A stretch of DNA of 64,000 bases from assembly GCA_001898825.1 (NCBI GenBank), contig MKVK01000024.1, positions 41,921 to 105,920 of the forward strand, written 5' to 3'. Shown here piece by piece: positions 7,518 to 16,527 of this stretch. Within the stretch, counting starts at the first letter, position 1. The number at the start of each line of letters is the position of its first letter. The translations under genes and the position numbers were made by a program. The notes beneath the pieces were generated by a model. It was not told where the DNA came from and ran no database searches. It saw nothing but the letters and a program-made list of their open reading frames with translations. Origin of the DNA: Magnetospirillum sp. 64-120 (lineage in GTDB: Bacteria > Pseudomonadota > Alphaproteobacteria > Rhodospirillales > Magnetospirillaceae).

Positions 7518-8306
7518 ATGTTGCGTTTCATAGCAGATCCCATGGCCGATCCACCAGCTTTTCAGGTGGTTCCCGCCACATCCGACGCCGCCGTGTTGAT
7601 CGCTTGCGATCATGCCTCGGCGCTGATTCCTTCCCGACATGGCGATCTGGGCCTGGACCAGGAAACGCGTCAGGCCCATGTGGCCTGGGACATCGGCGCC
7701 GCCAAGGTGGCCACCGCCCTGGCCGGCCATCTGGGCTGCGCGGCCGTCTTGGCCGGGATCAGCCGGCTGGTCATCGACTGCAACCGCCAACCCGGCGACC
7801 CGTCGTCCATTCCCGCCTGCACCTGTGGTGTGGCGGTGCCGGGCAACCAGGGGGTGGACGACGCCGAGGCCGAAGCGCGGGCCGAATCCTGGTTCTGGCC
7901 CTATCATCGCGAATTGGGCACCCATTTGGCGCGACTGCTGCGCCATGGTCCGGTGCCGGCCATGGTTTCGGTGCATTCCTTCACCCCGAACATGGGGGAG
8001 TTTCCGCGTCCTTGGCATGTGGGGGTGTTGTGGAACCGTGACGGCCGCATGGCCCTGCCGGTGCTGGATGCCTTGCGCAAGGTTCCCGGATTGTGCGTGG
8101 GCGACAACCAGCCTTATTCGGGACGCGAGATCAACTACACCCTGGATACCCATGCTGGGGCCGCCGGGCTGCCCCATGTGTCGTTTGAAATTCGTCAGGA
8201 TCTGCTGGCCGACGACGACGCCTGCCAACGTTGGGGGGCGTTGCTGGCCCAGGTGCTGGTGCCGGTGCTGGCCAATCCCGACCTGCGGCGGATTCAGGTC
8301 TTCTGA
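7518..8306 (+). CDS. N-formylglutamate amidohydrolase family protein
   Basis: A 262-residue protein of the N-formylglutamate amidohydrolase (FGase) family. Diagnostic blocks are LIACDHAS near residue 28, the DIGA stretch, SRLVIDCNR near residue 83, SVHSFTP near residue 152 and the C-terminal HVSFEIRQDL. His and Asp residues in these blocks are the expected zinc ligands. HutG-type members deformylate N-formylglutamate in histidine breakdown, but no hut genes are nearby, so the real substrate is open. The ATG at 7518 has no clear ribosome site; an ATG at 7542 (MADPPAF) is an alternative start. Confidence 0.85.
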   Translation: MLRFIADPMADPPAFQVVPATSDAAVLIACDHASALIPSRHGDLGLDQETRQAHVAWDIGAAKVATALAGHLGCAAVLAGISRLVIDCNRQPGDPSSIPACTCGVAVPGNQGVDDAEAEARAESWFWPYHRELGTHLARLLRHGPVPAMVSVHSFTPNMGEFPRPWHVGVLWNRDGRMALPVLDALRKVPGLCVGDNQPYSGREINYTLDTHAGAAGLPHVSFEIRQDLLADDDACQRWGALLAQVLVPVLANPDLRRIQVF

Positions 8307-8693
8307 TCAGGCGGCTTTGCGGGGCAGCAAACGGTCCAGGTGATGGAACAGTTGCTCGCGGCTGAACGGCTTGGGCAGGTAATGGCCGTTCTGGTCGCCC
8401 ACCGCCTGCAGGATGCTGTCCGGGCAATGCTGGGCGCTCATCATCAGAAAGGGCAGGTCGGACAGGCGGGGGTCCTGGCGGATGCTGTTGCGCAGGCCGT
8501 GCCCGTCCATGGGCAGCATGTGCATGTCGGACAGGATCAGGTCCACGTCGATCTTTTCCAAAAGACGCAGGGCTTCACCGCCGTCAACGGCTTCGACCAC
8601 CTGGAACGAGCCGTGCTGTTCCAGCATGCGACGGACCATACGGCGCGTCAGCGTCGAATCTTCGACCAGCAAGATGCGGTAAACCGACGACAT
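8307..8693 (-). CDS. Single-domain CheY-like response regulator
   Basis: About 128 residues, a lone receiver domain. The start at 8693 (MSSVYRILLVEDS) places the acidic ED pair at the usual position; an upstream in-frame start adds 19 unrelated residues. The phosphoacceptor lies in LILSDMHMLPMDG, the switch threonine position is Ser (MMSAQH) and the conserved lysine is in YLPKPF. No output domain is present, so it acts by binding a partner. A second single receiver protein lies just upstream on the same strand. Confidence 0.9.
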   Translation of the reverse strand: MSSVYRILLVEDSTLTRRMVRRMLEQHGSFQVVEAVDGGEALRLLEKIDVDLILSDMHMLPMDGHGLRNSIRQDPRLSDLPFLMMSAQHCPDSILQAVGDQNGHYLPKPFSREQLFHHLDRLLPRKAA

Positions 8694-8815
8694 CGTTCCC
8701 AGGTCCCCACGACAAACAGCAATCGTGACAAATTGACTGCTCGACGCCAAAGAGACCAGAAGTCGTAAGGTTATGCCGGCTTATCATTTGCAGCACCGGC
8801 GATCATACTTTGGAG

Positions 8816-9214
8816 TCAGGCCGCCGGACGCCAGCTAATCAATTTGGTCAGTTGGCGGGTCAGCGCGTCCAGGCCGAAGGGCTTGATCAAATAGCCGTTG
8901 ACGCCGGCGGTGCGGGCCCGGTGCACATGCTCCATCGATCCCTCGCCGGTGATCATGATGAAGGGGATGCGGCTGGTTTCAGGGTCTTCGCGCATGGCCA
9001 TCAGCAATTGCAGCCCGGTCATGGGAATCATGTTCCAGTCGGACAGCACGACGTCAACCGGCTCTGCTCGCAAAAGCTGCAGGGCGGTCGATCCGTCATT
9101 GGCTTCAAGAATCTGGTCGATCCCCAGGGATCGCAACATCTGGCGTACTAAAAGCCGCATGGCGGGAATATCTTCGACCAACATGATGCGCGGTTGGGAT
9201 GATGCCGGAATCAT
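8816..9214 (-). CDS. Single-domain CheY-like response regulator
   Basis: 132 residues containing only a receiver domain: IMLVEDIPAMR with the acidic pair, phosphoacceptor Asp in VVLSDWNMIPMTG, switch residue Thr in FIMITGEG and lysine in YLIKPFG. The SDWNMPxMTG-like region resembles true CheY proteins, so a chemotaxis role is plausible. It precedes the other single receiver gene by 122 bases in the same direction; sequence identity between the two is modest. No kinase is adjacent. Confidence 0.9.
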   Translation of the reverse strand: MIPASSQPRIMLVEDIPAMRLLVRQMLRSLGIDQILEANDGSTALQLLRAEPVDVVLSDWNMIPMTGLQLLMAMREDPETSRIPFIMITGEGSMEHVHRARTAGVNGYLIKPFGLDALTRQLTKLISWRPAA

Positions 9215-9383
9215 GGCTGCTCTCTTAACGGGAATGTCGGGGTGAAATGATCATATCCCGCTGATCCCTTAGATGCATCGGGTGCGCACCTTAGCTTGTG
9301 CGTTTTTCCCGTTGACGAGGCACTTGAACCCGAACCGCCTGGGCATTATGGTCTGCTGCCCCATGAAAGCCGAGGGATGAGAC

Positions 9384-9647
9384 ATGGACGAGGATCAGAA
9401 TAACAGCCAGATCGGCGGCATCGCTGCCGAGGCCCTGCGCCAGTTCGTTGAACGCATCGAGCGGCTGGAAGAAGAAAAGAAGGCGCTGGCCGCCGACATC
9501 AAGGACGTCTACGGCCAGGCCAAAAGCCAGGGCTTCGACACCAAGATCATCCGCAAGCTGATCGCGCTGCGTCGCATGGAAGATCAGGAACGCGAAGAGA
9601 TCGACCAGTTGCTGGATCTCTACAAGGCCGCCTTGGGCATGGCCTGA
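9384..9647 (+). CDS. gapR: GapR-like DNA-binding protein (DUF2312)
   Basis: 87 residues. The central coiled coil ([28 protein letters not shown]) followed by the [17 protein letters not shown] block is the DUF2312 signature, typical of alphaproteobacteria. GapR of Caulobacter binds overtwisted AT-rich DNA ahead of replication and transcription and helps topoisomerases; the same role is inferred here from family membership. A strong terminator follows at 9681-9708. Confidence 0.92.
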   Translation: MDEDQNNSQIGGIAAEALRQFVERIERLEEEKKALAADIKDVYGQAKSQGFDTKIIRKLIALRRMEDQEREEIDQLLDLYKAALGMA

Positions 9648-9680
9648 ACGGCCGCGCCGCCCGGCGACGGCACCGGATGA

Positions 9681-9708
9681 AAGGCGCGGCTTAGTCCGCG
9701 CCTTTTTT
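9681..9708 (+). terminator. Terminator of gapR
   Basis: GGCGCGG (9683-9689) pairs with CCGCGCC (9696-9702) and is followed by TTTTTT. The stop codon of the convergent histidine kinase gene (TTA at 9691 on the plus strand) lies in the loop. Confidence 0.85.
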
Positions 9709-11823
9709 CGTATCCTGACGGATCGGCAGGGTCAGGATGAAAACCGCCCCTTGTTCGGGACCGTCGCTGTGCGCGGTGATGGTCCCGTCATGGGCGGCGA
9801 CGATGGACCGGCACAGCGCCAGTCCAATGCCGGTCCCGTCGATGCCTTTGGCGGCATGCAGGCGTTGGAAGACCTGGAACAGGCGCGACGCTTCGCCGGG
9901 TTCGAAGCCCAAGCCGTTATCCCTGATCTCGATGACCCAGGAATCGCCGTCCTGACGGGCTTCGACCCGGATATGCGGGGGGCGCTGGGGCGAGCGGTAC
10001 TTCAGGGCGTTGCCCACCAGATTCTGCAGAACCCGCATGATCTGCCCGGCATCGGCGGGCAAGGTGGGCAGGGGGGCGACATCCACTTGGGCGCCACTTT
10101 CCTTGATGCGGCTGTCCAGGTTGGCCAGGGCGTCGGCCATCACCTTGTTCAGGTCGGTGTCGCTGAAATTCCAAGTCTGGCGTTTGACGCGGGAATATTC
10201 CAGCAATTCGTTGATCATCCGCGACATGCGCTTGGCGCCGTCGACGGCAAAGGCCATGAATTCGCGGCCCTGGTCGTCCAGCTTGTCGGCATAGCGCCGC
10301 TCGATCAGCCCCACATAGCTGGCGACCATGCGCAACGGTTCCTGCAGGTCGTGGGAAATGGCATAGGAAAAGCGTTCCAGTTCGGAATTGGATCGGGCCA
10401 GTTCTTCCTGCAGCCTTTTGCGGTCGCTGATGTCCAGGACGCTGATCAGGACGATGCCTTCGCCCTGAAGCGTGCCGAAGGCGCCGGACAGCAAGGCGTT
10501 GAAGGGCTTGCCGTCGGATCGCAGCAGCACCGCTTCCAGGTCGCGGACATAGCCTTCGCGGGCCAGGGTCTCGACCATGCGGGTGCGGTCGGCGGGGTTT
10601 TCCCAGAAATTGGGGGCAACCTTGTCCTTGGCCTGATCCTGCGGAACCAGGAAGGCCTCGGCGGCCTGGGCGTTGATATAGATGACGATGCCGTCCTTGC
10701 GCCGGGTCACCACCAGGGGCAACGGCGACGTGTCGGCGATCAGGCGGAAACGTTCCTCGCTTTCACCAAGGGCTTCCAGGCTTTTTTGCAATTCGTCGGT
10801 GCGCTGGATGACCTGCTGGGACAGTTCCTCGATATGGGCGCGTTCGACCTGGCGCAGCTTGTCCACCGCGGCCAGTTGCCGGCGCTCGGCCCGCGCCATG
10901 CCCCAAGCCAGCACGAAAATGGTCACGGTCAAGGCGGCCTGGATGCCGCCGTGGATGCGGGTTTCATGCCACCATTGCTCCAACAGGCGTTGGTGGCTGA
11001 TGCCCACGTTGACCACCAGCGGGTAGCCGGGAACCGGGGTGAAGCCGACGGATCGCTGTTGCCGGTCGGTGATGCTGGTCAGGTCGGTGATGCCGCCCTT
11101 GCCGCCCAAGGCGTTGAACGCCTTGAACACTTCGGACTCGGTCATCGGCCGTCCGATGGCCTGGGGTTGGTCGGGAATGCGGGCATAAAGGATGCCGTCG
11201 GTGGAAAACACCCCCGCCGCGTCGCCGTCTTGAGGTGTCGCCGCCGAAAGCGGCGCTTCCAGAAGGCTTGGCTCCATCACCACGGCCACCAGTCCCAACA
11301 GGCTGCCGTCTTCGGCCACCACCGGGCGGGACGCGAACCAGGCCATGGTTTCCGTCAGCCTGTCGAGGGCCGGCGGGGACAGGGCCAAGGCCTTTTCTTG
11401 CCAGTTTCGCCGCTGAAACTGGACATGGGGGCGATCCGACACGTCGGCGGTCTTGTTGCGTGAGATTTCGGGGCCCTTGCGGTGGACCACCTGACGCAGG
11501 ATGCCGTCGGGATCGACAAAGGACAAGGCGCGCAGGTCGCGGATGGCCAGGACCCGCTGGCGCAGGGGTTCCAGGACGTTGGGGGGGGCGGTCCCGGCGG
11601 TGGGGAAGCGGGCGGCGGCTTCCTGCAGCAAGGCGTCGATGCCGGACAGATTGGCGGCCAGCCGTTGGGCAGCGGCGTTGGACAGGGCCAGGGCCAGTTC
11701 GTGGCCGGATTCAAGGTGGCGCTGGCGCGAGTTGTACAACTGTGCCGAGGTCATGGCGCAGGTCGTCAGAACCAGGATGATGGCTGTGACCCAGATGCGA
11801 AAAGAACGGCGGCGAAAGTCCAT
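9691..11823 (-). CDS. Membrane sensor histidine kinase (Cache-like sensor, PAS, phytochrome-type kinase)
   Basis: About 710 residues. A transmembrane helix near residues 9-26 and another near 290-308 enclose an extracytoplasmic region of some 260 residues that looks like a Cache-type sensor (SFVDPDGILRQV, GVFSTDGILYARI). A coiled coil, a PAS domain (about 350-470), and a HisKA domain with FSYAISHDLQEPLRMV follow; the phosphoacceptor is His491 counted from the ATG. The N box (NLVGNALKYR), G1 (RDNGLGF) and G2 (GTGIGLAL) are intact. The ATG at 11823 is chosen; a TTG at 11835 with TAGGG before it would add four residues. No response regulator is adjacent, so this is an orphan kinase. Confidence 0.9.
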   Translation of the reverse strand: MDFRRRSFRIWVTAIILVLTTCAMTSAQLYNSRQRHLESGHELALALSNAAAQRLAANLSGIDALLQEAAARFPTAGTAPPNVLEPLRQRVLAIRDLRALSFVDPDGILRQVVHRKGPEISRNKTADVSDRPHVQFQRRNWQEKALALSPPALDRLTETMAWFASRPVVAEDGSLLGLVAVVMEPSLLEAPLSAATPQDGDAAGVFSTDGILYARIPDQPQAIGRPMTESEVFKAFNALGGKGGITDLTSITDRQQRSVGFTPVPGYPLVVNVGISHQRLLEQWWHETRIHGGIQAALTVTIFVLAWGMARAERRQLAAVDKLRQVERAHIEELSQQVIQRTDELQKSLEALGESEERFRLIADTSPLPLVVTRRKDGIVIYINAQAAEAFLVPQDQAKDKVAPNFWENPADRTRMVETLAREGYVRDLEAVLLRSDGKPFNALLSGAFGTLQGEGIVLISVLDISDRKRLQEELARSNSELERFSYAISHDLQEPLRMVASYVGLIERRYADKLDDQGREFMAFAVDGAKRMSRMINELLEYSRVKRQTWNFSDTDLNKVMADALANLDSRIKESGAQVDVAPLPTLPADAGQIMRVLQNLVGNALKYRSPQRPPHIRVEARQDGDSWVIEIRDNGLGFEPGEASRLFQVFQRLHAAKGIDGTGIGLALCRSIVAAHDGTITAHSDGPEQGAVFILTLPIRQDTKKGAD

Positions 11824-11932
11824 GAACCGAGGCAACCCTACTATCGGTAGAGGCTATTCTGGGGGGGCGATCATGGACTGGCAAGCGCCTAAAGCGTGAA
11901 TAGTCTGCCCAGAGACCTTCGTATGTAGGGTT

Positions 11933-12313
11933 TCAGTCCCGCCGTCTTTCGATCTCGATGCCGACCGAGGCGGCTTCGGCATAGACATCCAGCTTTTCCG
12001 CCCGCACCCGCACCAGTCGGACCCTTTCGTCCACCAGGCACAGGGCGGCGATTTTTTCCGCCAGGGTTTCCACCAGATTGATATGGCCTTCGGCCAGCAT
12101 CTTCTTGATGCCTTCGATCACGTCTTCATAGGACACCACGTTGGCGATGTCGTCGGACAACGGGCCGGCCTGTTCCAGGACCGCCATCTCCACATTGATG
12201 CGCACCCGCTGCGGGGCCAGCAATTCATGGGCGTGAATGCCGATCAGGCATTTCAGCACCAGGTCGCGCACCAGGATACGATAAAGCTTGGCCTCGCCGG
12301 GCTTGGCGAACAT
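11933..12313 (-). CDS. folB: Dihydroneopterin aldolase
   Basis: 126 residues of the FolB family, which converts 7,8-dihydroneopterin to 6-hydroxymethyl-dihydropterin in folate synthesis. Family blocks are IRDLVLKCLIGIHAHE-like (residues about 14-30, including the GIHxxE motif), the VVSYEDVIEGI stretch, and ETLAEKIA with the conserved Glu. The lysine in RAEKLDVYAEA is in the expected catalytic position. It follows folK after 12 bases on the same strand, forming a two-gene folate operon in pathway order reversed (FolB acts before FolK). Confidence 0.95.
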   Translation of the reverse strand: MFAKPGEAKLYRILVRDLVLKCLIGIHAHELLAPQRVRINVEMAVLEQAGPLSDDIANVVSYEDVIEGIKKMLAEGHINLVETLAEKIAALCLVDERVRLVRVRAEKLDVYAEAASVGIEIERRRD

Positions 12314-12325
12314 GGCGGATCCTCT

Positions 12326-12823
12326 TCAGCTTAAGGAAATGGCGGACGCCTCGACCCGGTCGTCGGGATTGTCGGGCAGGGCGGCAAGCAATTGGGCGAT
12401 GGTGGCGCCGGTCACCGGATGCACGACCTGGGCGGCGATGTCGGCCAGGGGGGCCAGGGCGAAGCGGCGTTCCGCCAAACGGGGATGGGGAATGGACAGT
12501 CGCTCGGTTTCCAGCACCACGCCGTCATAGATCAGGATGTCCAGGTCGATCTGGCGCGGGCCGTAACGGCGCGAGGCGACGCGGCCCAGTTCTTCCTCTA
12601 AATCCTTCAGGCTTTCCAGCAGATCCAGGGGGGCAAGCCGGGTTTCCAGTCGCACGGCCATGTTCAGGAAGGCCGGCTGGTCCAGCACGTAAAGCGGCGC
12701 GGTTTCATAGACACGCGAAATGCTGGTCACGTCACCCAATCCGGTCAGGGCCTTGACCGCCATGCGCAAATTCCCGGCACGGTCGCCAAGGTTGGTGCCC
12801 AATCCCAGAAAAACGCTTGCCAT
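12326..12823 (-). CDS. folK: 2-amino-4-hydroxy-6-hydroxymethyldihydropteridine pyrophosphokinase
   Basis: 165 residues. HPPK features: the N-terminal VFLGLGTNLGDRAGNL, the ETAPLYVLDQPAFLNMAV block that recognises the pterin, and the diagnostic GPRQIDLDILIYDG with the two metal-binding Asp residues, followed by IPHPRLAERRFAL. It adds pyrophosphate from ATP to 6-hydroxymethyl-dihydropterin. It is first in the pair with folB. Length and start are typical for the family. Confidence 0.97.
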   Translation of the reverse strand: MASVFLGLGTNLGDRAGNLRMAVKALTGLGDVTSISRVYETAPLYVLDQPAFLNMAVRLETRLAPLDLLESLKDLEEELGRVASRRYGPRQIDLDILIYDGVVLETERLSIPHPRLAERRFALAPLADIAAQVVHPVTGATIAQLLAALPDNPDDRVEASAISLS

Positions 12824-12898
12824 CGCCCCTGTCCTTGGCTTCGGAAGGGCGCAACAATCCTCTGATTTGCCGAAGATGGCAAGCGGTCTATGCGGGGG

Positions 12899-13585
12899 TC
12901 AGCCTTGCGCCAGGTCCAAGGGCGCGGCCCAGCCCGACGACATGGCGATGCGGACCGCCTGGGCGCGGTTGGCGGCGCCGATCTTGCGATAGACGTTGCG
13001 CAAATGCACCTTGATGGTGATTTCCTGCAATTCCAAGGCGATGGCGATTTCCTTGTTGGTGCGGCCTTCCACCAGCAGGGCCAAAATCTCGGATTCGCGG
13101 CGCGACAGCTTGTCGAAGGGGGCGGGGATTTCGCCGGTCAGGGTCGGCGACGCCGGCCGTGGCAGCGGCATGGCCTGGGGCGACTCTTCGAAGAAGGTCG
13201 AGGACGGCAGGTATTTCTCACCCGACAGCACCAGACGCAGGGCGTTGACCATGGCGGTGCCGGAAACCGTCTTGGGGATGAACCCGGCGGCGCCGGCCTG
13301 GACGGCGGCGACCACGTGGTCGCGGGTGGAAAACCCCGACACCACCACCACCGGAATGCCGGGGCATTGCTTCAAGACGGCGTTCAGGCCCTTCAGGCCA
13401 TCCATGCCGGGCATCATCAGGTCCAGCAGGACCAACCCCAGGGACTTGGCTTGGGCAATGGCGGAAAGGGCTTCTGACAGGGTCGAGGCGTCAAGGATTT
13501 CCGCCGTGGCGTCCAGTTCCTGCAAGAACGGCTTCAGCCCGTCGCGAACCAGCTTGTGGTCGTCAGCGACCAAAATTTGCATCAC
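12899..13585 (-). CDS. NarL/FixJ-type response regulator (receiver plus LuxR HTH)
   Basis: 228 residues. Receiver domain about 1-120 with ADDH near the start, phosphoacceptor Asp55 in LVLLDLMMPGMDG, and switch Ser in VVVSGF. A Pro/Ala linker (about 136-160) leads to a LuxR-type helix-turn-helix from about 163: LSRRESEILALLVEGRTNKEIA, then EITIKVHLRNVYRKIGA. It lies 80 bases downstream of a hybrid sensor kinase on the same strand, so it is probably the kinase partner. Target genes are unknown. Confidence 0.93.
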   Translation of the reverse strand: MMQILVADDHKLVRDGLKPFLQELDATAEILDASTLSEALSAIAQAKSLGLVLLDLMMPGMDGLKGLNAVLKQCPGIPVVVVSGFSTRDHVVAAVQAGAAGFIPKTVSGTAMVNALRLVLSGEKYLPSSTFFEESPQAMPLPRPASPTLTGEIPAPFDKLSRRESEILALLVEGRTNKEIAIALELQEITIKVHLRNVYRKIGAANRAQAVRIAMSSGWAAPLDLAQG

Positions 13586-13665
13586 ACTTTCCCTCCGCCC
13601 CGCCCCTTGGGGGGCGGTTTCCGCGCAAGAATAGAAGGTCGCCGGACCTAGGACAATGACAACAT

Positions 13666-15750
13666 TCAGTTTTGGGGAAATTCTTCATCGCCGGGGGGCA
13701 ACAAGAAGGTGGCTATGATTTCCCCCAATTTTCCCAAAGCCACCGGTTTCTTCAGCACGGCGCAACGGTCGTCTTGCAGGTTTTCGGCCAGTCTTTCGGT
13801 GGCGCCCAGATGGCCGGTGACGATGACGATGGGCTGCAGCGGGTCGAATTCCCGTAATTGTTCGACCAGTTGTTCGCCGTCGCCCGACGGCATGCGCAAA
13901 TCGGTGATGACCACGTCGGCGGGGTCGTCGCGGAACTTGGCCAAGGCGTCGCTGCCGCTGCCGCACAGCGTCACCCGATAGCCCATCTCGGTCAGATAGC
14001 GGCCCAGGGTTTCCACCGCGGTCTTTTCGTCGTCCACCACCATGATGTGGGCGTCGATGGGGCAGACTTGCGGGATTGGCGCTTCGGCGGTTTCGGGTTC
14101 TTCGGTGTCGATCGGCAAGGTGACGACGAAACAGGCGCCCTGCTTGGTGTTTTCCAGTTCAAGCCGGCCGCTCATGGCGTTGATGATGCCGAAGCTGACC
14201 GACAGGCCCAGCCCGGTACCGCGTCCGGCTTCCTTGGTGGTGAAGAAGGGCTCGAAAATGCGTTCGCGGACCGCCGCCGGAATGCCGGGGCCGTTGTCCG
14301 CGACCCGGATCAGCAGGCGGTCGCCGTCTTGGCGGGCGGAAACGGTGATGCGCGCCACGCTGGTGCCGCCGCTCGATTCGCGCTTTTCCTTCAGGGCGTG
14401 CTGGGCGTTGGACAGCAGGTTCATGATCACCTGTTCCAACTGCACCCGGCGGCCGCGCACCGGCAGGGGGATGTAGGGCAGGTCGGTGACCAATTCGATG
14501 CCGTCGGGACGCAGTTGGCCTTCGATGACGGTCAGGGCCGAACGGACCGCCCCCATGGCGTCGAAGATCTGGACCGGAGAATTGTCCCGGCGCGAGAAGA
14601 TGCGGATGTCGTCGATGATCTCGGCGGTGCGCTGCGACTGGTCGGCGATCAACTGCAATTGCTGGGCCTGCCATTCGGGCGTCGCCTTGCCGCGTTCCAG
14701 GAACAACAGCGCGCCTTCGGCGGTCAGGCGGATGATGTTCAGGGGCTGGGACAATTCGTGCACCAGTCCGGCGGCCATTTCGCCCAAGGTGGCCAGCTTG
14801 GCGGTCTGCACCAACTGTTCTTGGACCTCGCGCCGGTCGGACACGTCGCGGATGACCAGCAAACGGCACGACCGGTCGTGGAAGGTGATGGTGGTGCCCA
14901 CCACTTCGGCGTCGAACTCGGTGCCGTCAAGGCGGTACATCTTGTGTTCGGCCCGCGCCTTGCCGGGGGCCTGACGGGCAAAGCGTTCGCGCACGTTGGC
15001 GTGTTCGCTTTCCGGAATAAGGGTCAGCACCGAGCGGCCGACCAAGGAGTCCAGGTCGGTGTTGAAGATCTGCAGCGCCGTCGGGTTGGCGAACAGGATC
15101 TCGCCCATGGCGTGGACCAGGATGGCGTCGGGCGTCAGCTCGATCAGCGACCGATAGCGTTCCTCGCTTTCCGCCAGTTGCTTCAAGGTGCGGTCGTGCT
15201 GGACCCGCATGCGCTGGGCGCCGATGCCATAGCTGAGGTTGCGGGCCAGGTCTTCCAGCAGCCGCACCACGTCGGCGTCGAAGGCGTCGGGTTCGGCGGC
15301 GAAGATGGACAGCGCCCCGATGCGTTCGTGGCCCAGGGTCAGGGGCAGGGCGATGCACGAGCGGAACCCGTGCAGGCGGGCGGCGCTGCGCCAGGGGGAA
15401 AAACGGGAATCGGTTTCCGTGTCGATGGTCACCTGGGTGATGCCGGTGCGGATGGCGGTGCCCACCGGGCCGGCGCCCAGCTTGCAGTCCCCCCACGACA
15501 TCTGCAGGTCTTCCAGGAACTTGACGCCCCAGCCGGCGATGGCCATGGATCTGATGCTGCGGCTGTCGTCGTCCTGGGCATAGCCGACCCAGGACATCTT
15601 GAAACCGGCCACTTCCACCGCGATGCGACAGATATGTTCCAACAGCGCCATTTCGTCAGGCGCCCGGAGCAAGGCTTCGGTCGAACGGGTCAAGGTGGTG
15701 ACGGCGCGGTCGATCTGGCGCAATTGATCGGCGACGGAATGTGCGATCAT
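13666..15750 (-). CDS. Cytoplasmic hybrid sensor kinase (GAF, PAS, HisKA, HATPase, receiver)
   Basis: 694 residues with no transmembrane segment. Order: GAF domain about 25-180 (IAVEVAGFKMSWVGY ... CIALPLTLG), PAS about 195-310, HisKA with LGEMAAGLVHELSQPLNII (phosphoacceptor His331), HATPase with NLLSNAQHAL, VADNGPGI and GTGLGLSV, and a C-terminal receiver about 567-688 with phosphoacceptor Asp617 (VVITDLRMPSG). The NtrB/DctB-like His-box is seen in kinases that sense internal signals. The LuxR-type regulator gene downstream is its likely target; the attached receiver may feed back on signalling. Confidence 0.93.
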   Translation of the reverse strand: MIAHSVADQLRQIDRAVTTLTRSTEALLRAPDEMALLEHICRIAVEVAGFKMSWVGYAQDDDSRSIRSMAIAGWGVKFLEDLQMSWGDCKLGAGPVGTAIRTGITQVTIDTETDSRFSPWRSAARLHGFRSCIALPLTLGHERIGALSIFAAEPDAFDADVVRLLEDLARNLSYGIGAQRMRVQHDRTLKQLAESEERYRSLIELTPDAILVHAMGEILFANPTALQIFNTDLDSLVGRSVLTLIPESEHANVRERFARQAPGKARAEHKMYRLDGTEFDAEVVGTTITFHDRSCRLLVIRDVSDRREVQEQLVQTAKLATLGEMAAGLVHELSQPLNIIRLTAEGALLFLERGKATPEWQAQQLQLIADQSQRTAEIIDDIRIFSRRDNSPVQIFDAMGAVRSALTVIEGQLRPDGIELVTDLPYIPLPVRGRRVQLEQVIMNLLSNAQHALKEKRESSGGTSVARITVSARQDGDRLLIRVADNGPGIPAAVRERIFEPFFTTKEAGRGTGLGLSVSFGIINAMSGRLELENTKQGACFVVTLPIDTEEPETAEAPIPQVCPIDAHIMVVDDEKTAVETLGRYLTEMGYRVTLCGSGSDALAKFRDDPADVVITDLRMPSGDGEQLVEQLREFDPLQPIVIVTGHLGATERLAENLQDDRCAVLKKPVALGKLGEIIATFLLPPGDEEFPQN

Positions 15751-15862
15751 CGAGGCGTGAGGCCTTTCCCTGGGGGCGGGTTGGTGACATACATGCTAGC
15801 GCGAGGCGCAGACGGGCGATAGTAGTTCCGTCGATTAAGGGGGCCGATGCAAAGGGTCAGGC

Positions 15863-16525
15863 ATGCACGTGAAGGCTTACATCGTCGGAATAATGCTGTT
15901 GGCCGCCCCCATGACGGGGCGGGCGGCGGAACGGGCTTTGGACCTGCTGGACGCCCCGGTGTCCTATAGCGCCGACTTCACTGTCAGCGGCGACAAGGGC
16001 ACCTATCACGGCAGCGTCCGTCATGCCCCGGGGCGTGAATACCGCGACTTCGCCACCAAGGACGGCGGCCAGGCGGTGATCCTGCGTCGCGACACCAACG
16101 CCGCTTATCTGCTGAAGCCCTCGGGCAAATGGTATGTGGGACTGGGATTTTCCGCCGTCGGCGCCTTGGCCGGTGGATTGGACACCTTGACCGTCGACCG
16201 CGTCAGACAGGGCGCCGAGACCGTCGGCGGCGTCAAGACCACCCGCTACAAGATCGTCGGCAACGGTCCCAAGGGCAGTCGCTTCGACGGCCTTGCCTGG
16301 TTCTCGGCCGAGGGCATTCTGGTCAAGGCGGCGGGGACGTTGACCGAATCCAACGGCCGGGCCTCGCAGGTGGAAACCCACTTGACCAATCTGCGCCTGG
16401 GCAAGGTGGACGAAAGCGTCTTCGAACTTCCGGCCGGCTGGTTCGGCATGGATCTGCGCTCGGTGCCGCCCGAACGCATCGCCCAGGCGGTGGAAAGCCT
16501 GCGTCCGCTGTTGGAACGCCGCTGA
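15863..16525 (+). CDS. Predicted periplasmic protein of unknown function (DUF4412-like)
   Basis: 220 residues with a signal peptide (MHVKAYIVGIMLLAAP, cleavage probably after GRAA). The mature part is beta-rich: VSYSADFTVSG, GKYHGSVR-like and LRRDTNAAYLLKPSGKWYV suggest a LolA/DUF4412-type open barrel, and VGGVKTTRYKIVG plus ESVFELPAGW are the kind of ending seen there. The assignment is by general resemblance only. The gene converges with the DUF882 gene with one base between the stops; no functional link is clear. Confidence 0.7.
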   Translation: MHVKAYIVGIMLLAAPMTGRAAERALDLLDAPVSYSADFTVSGDKGTYHGSVRHAPGREYRDFATKDGGQAVILRRDTNAAYLLKPSGKWYVGLGFSAVGALAGGLDTLTVDRVRQGAETVGGVKTTRYKIVGNGPKGSRFDGLAWFSAEGILVKAAGTLTESNGRASQVETHLTNLRLGKVDESVFELPAGWFGMDLRSVPPERIAQAVESLRPLLERR

Positions 16526-16527
16526 TC

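Noticed and set aside
13858-15822. Plus-strand frame of 654 codons over the hybrid kinase
   Set aside because: Opposite a gene with all kinase boxes; Gly/Val/Gln-rich shadow.
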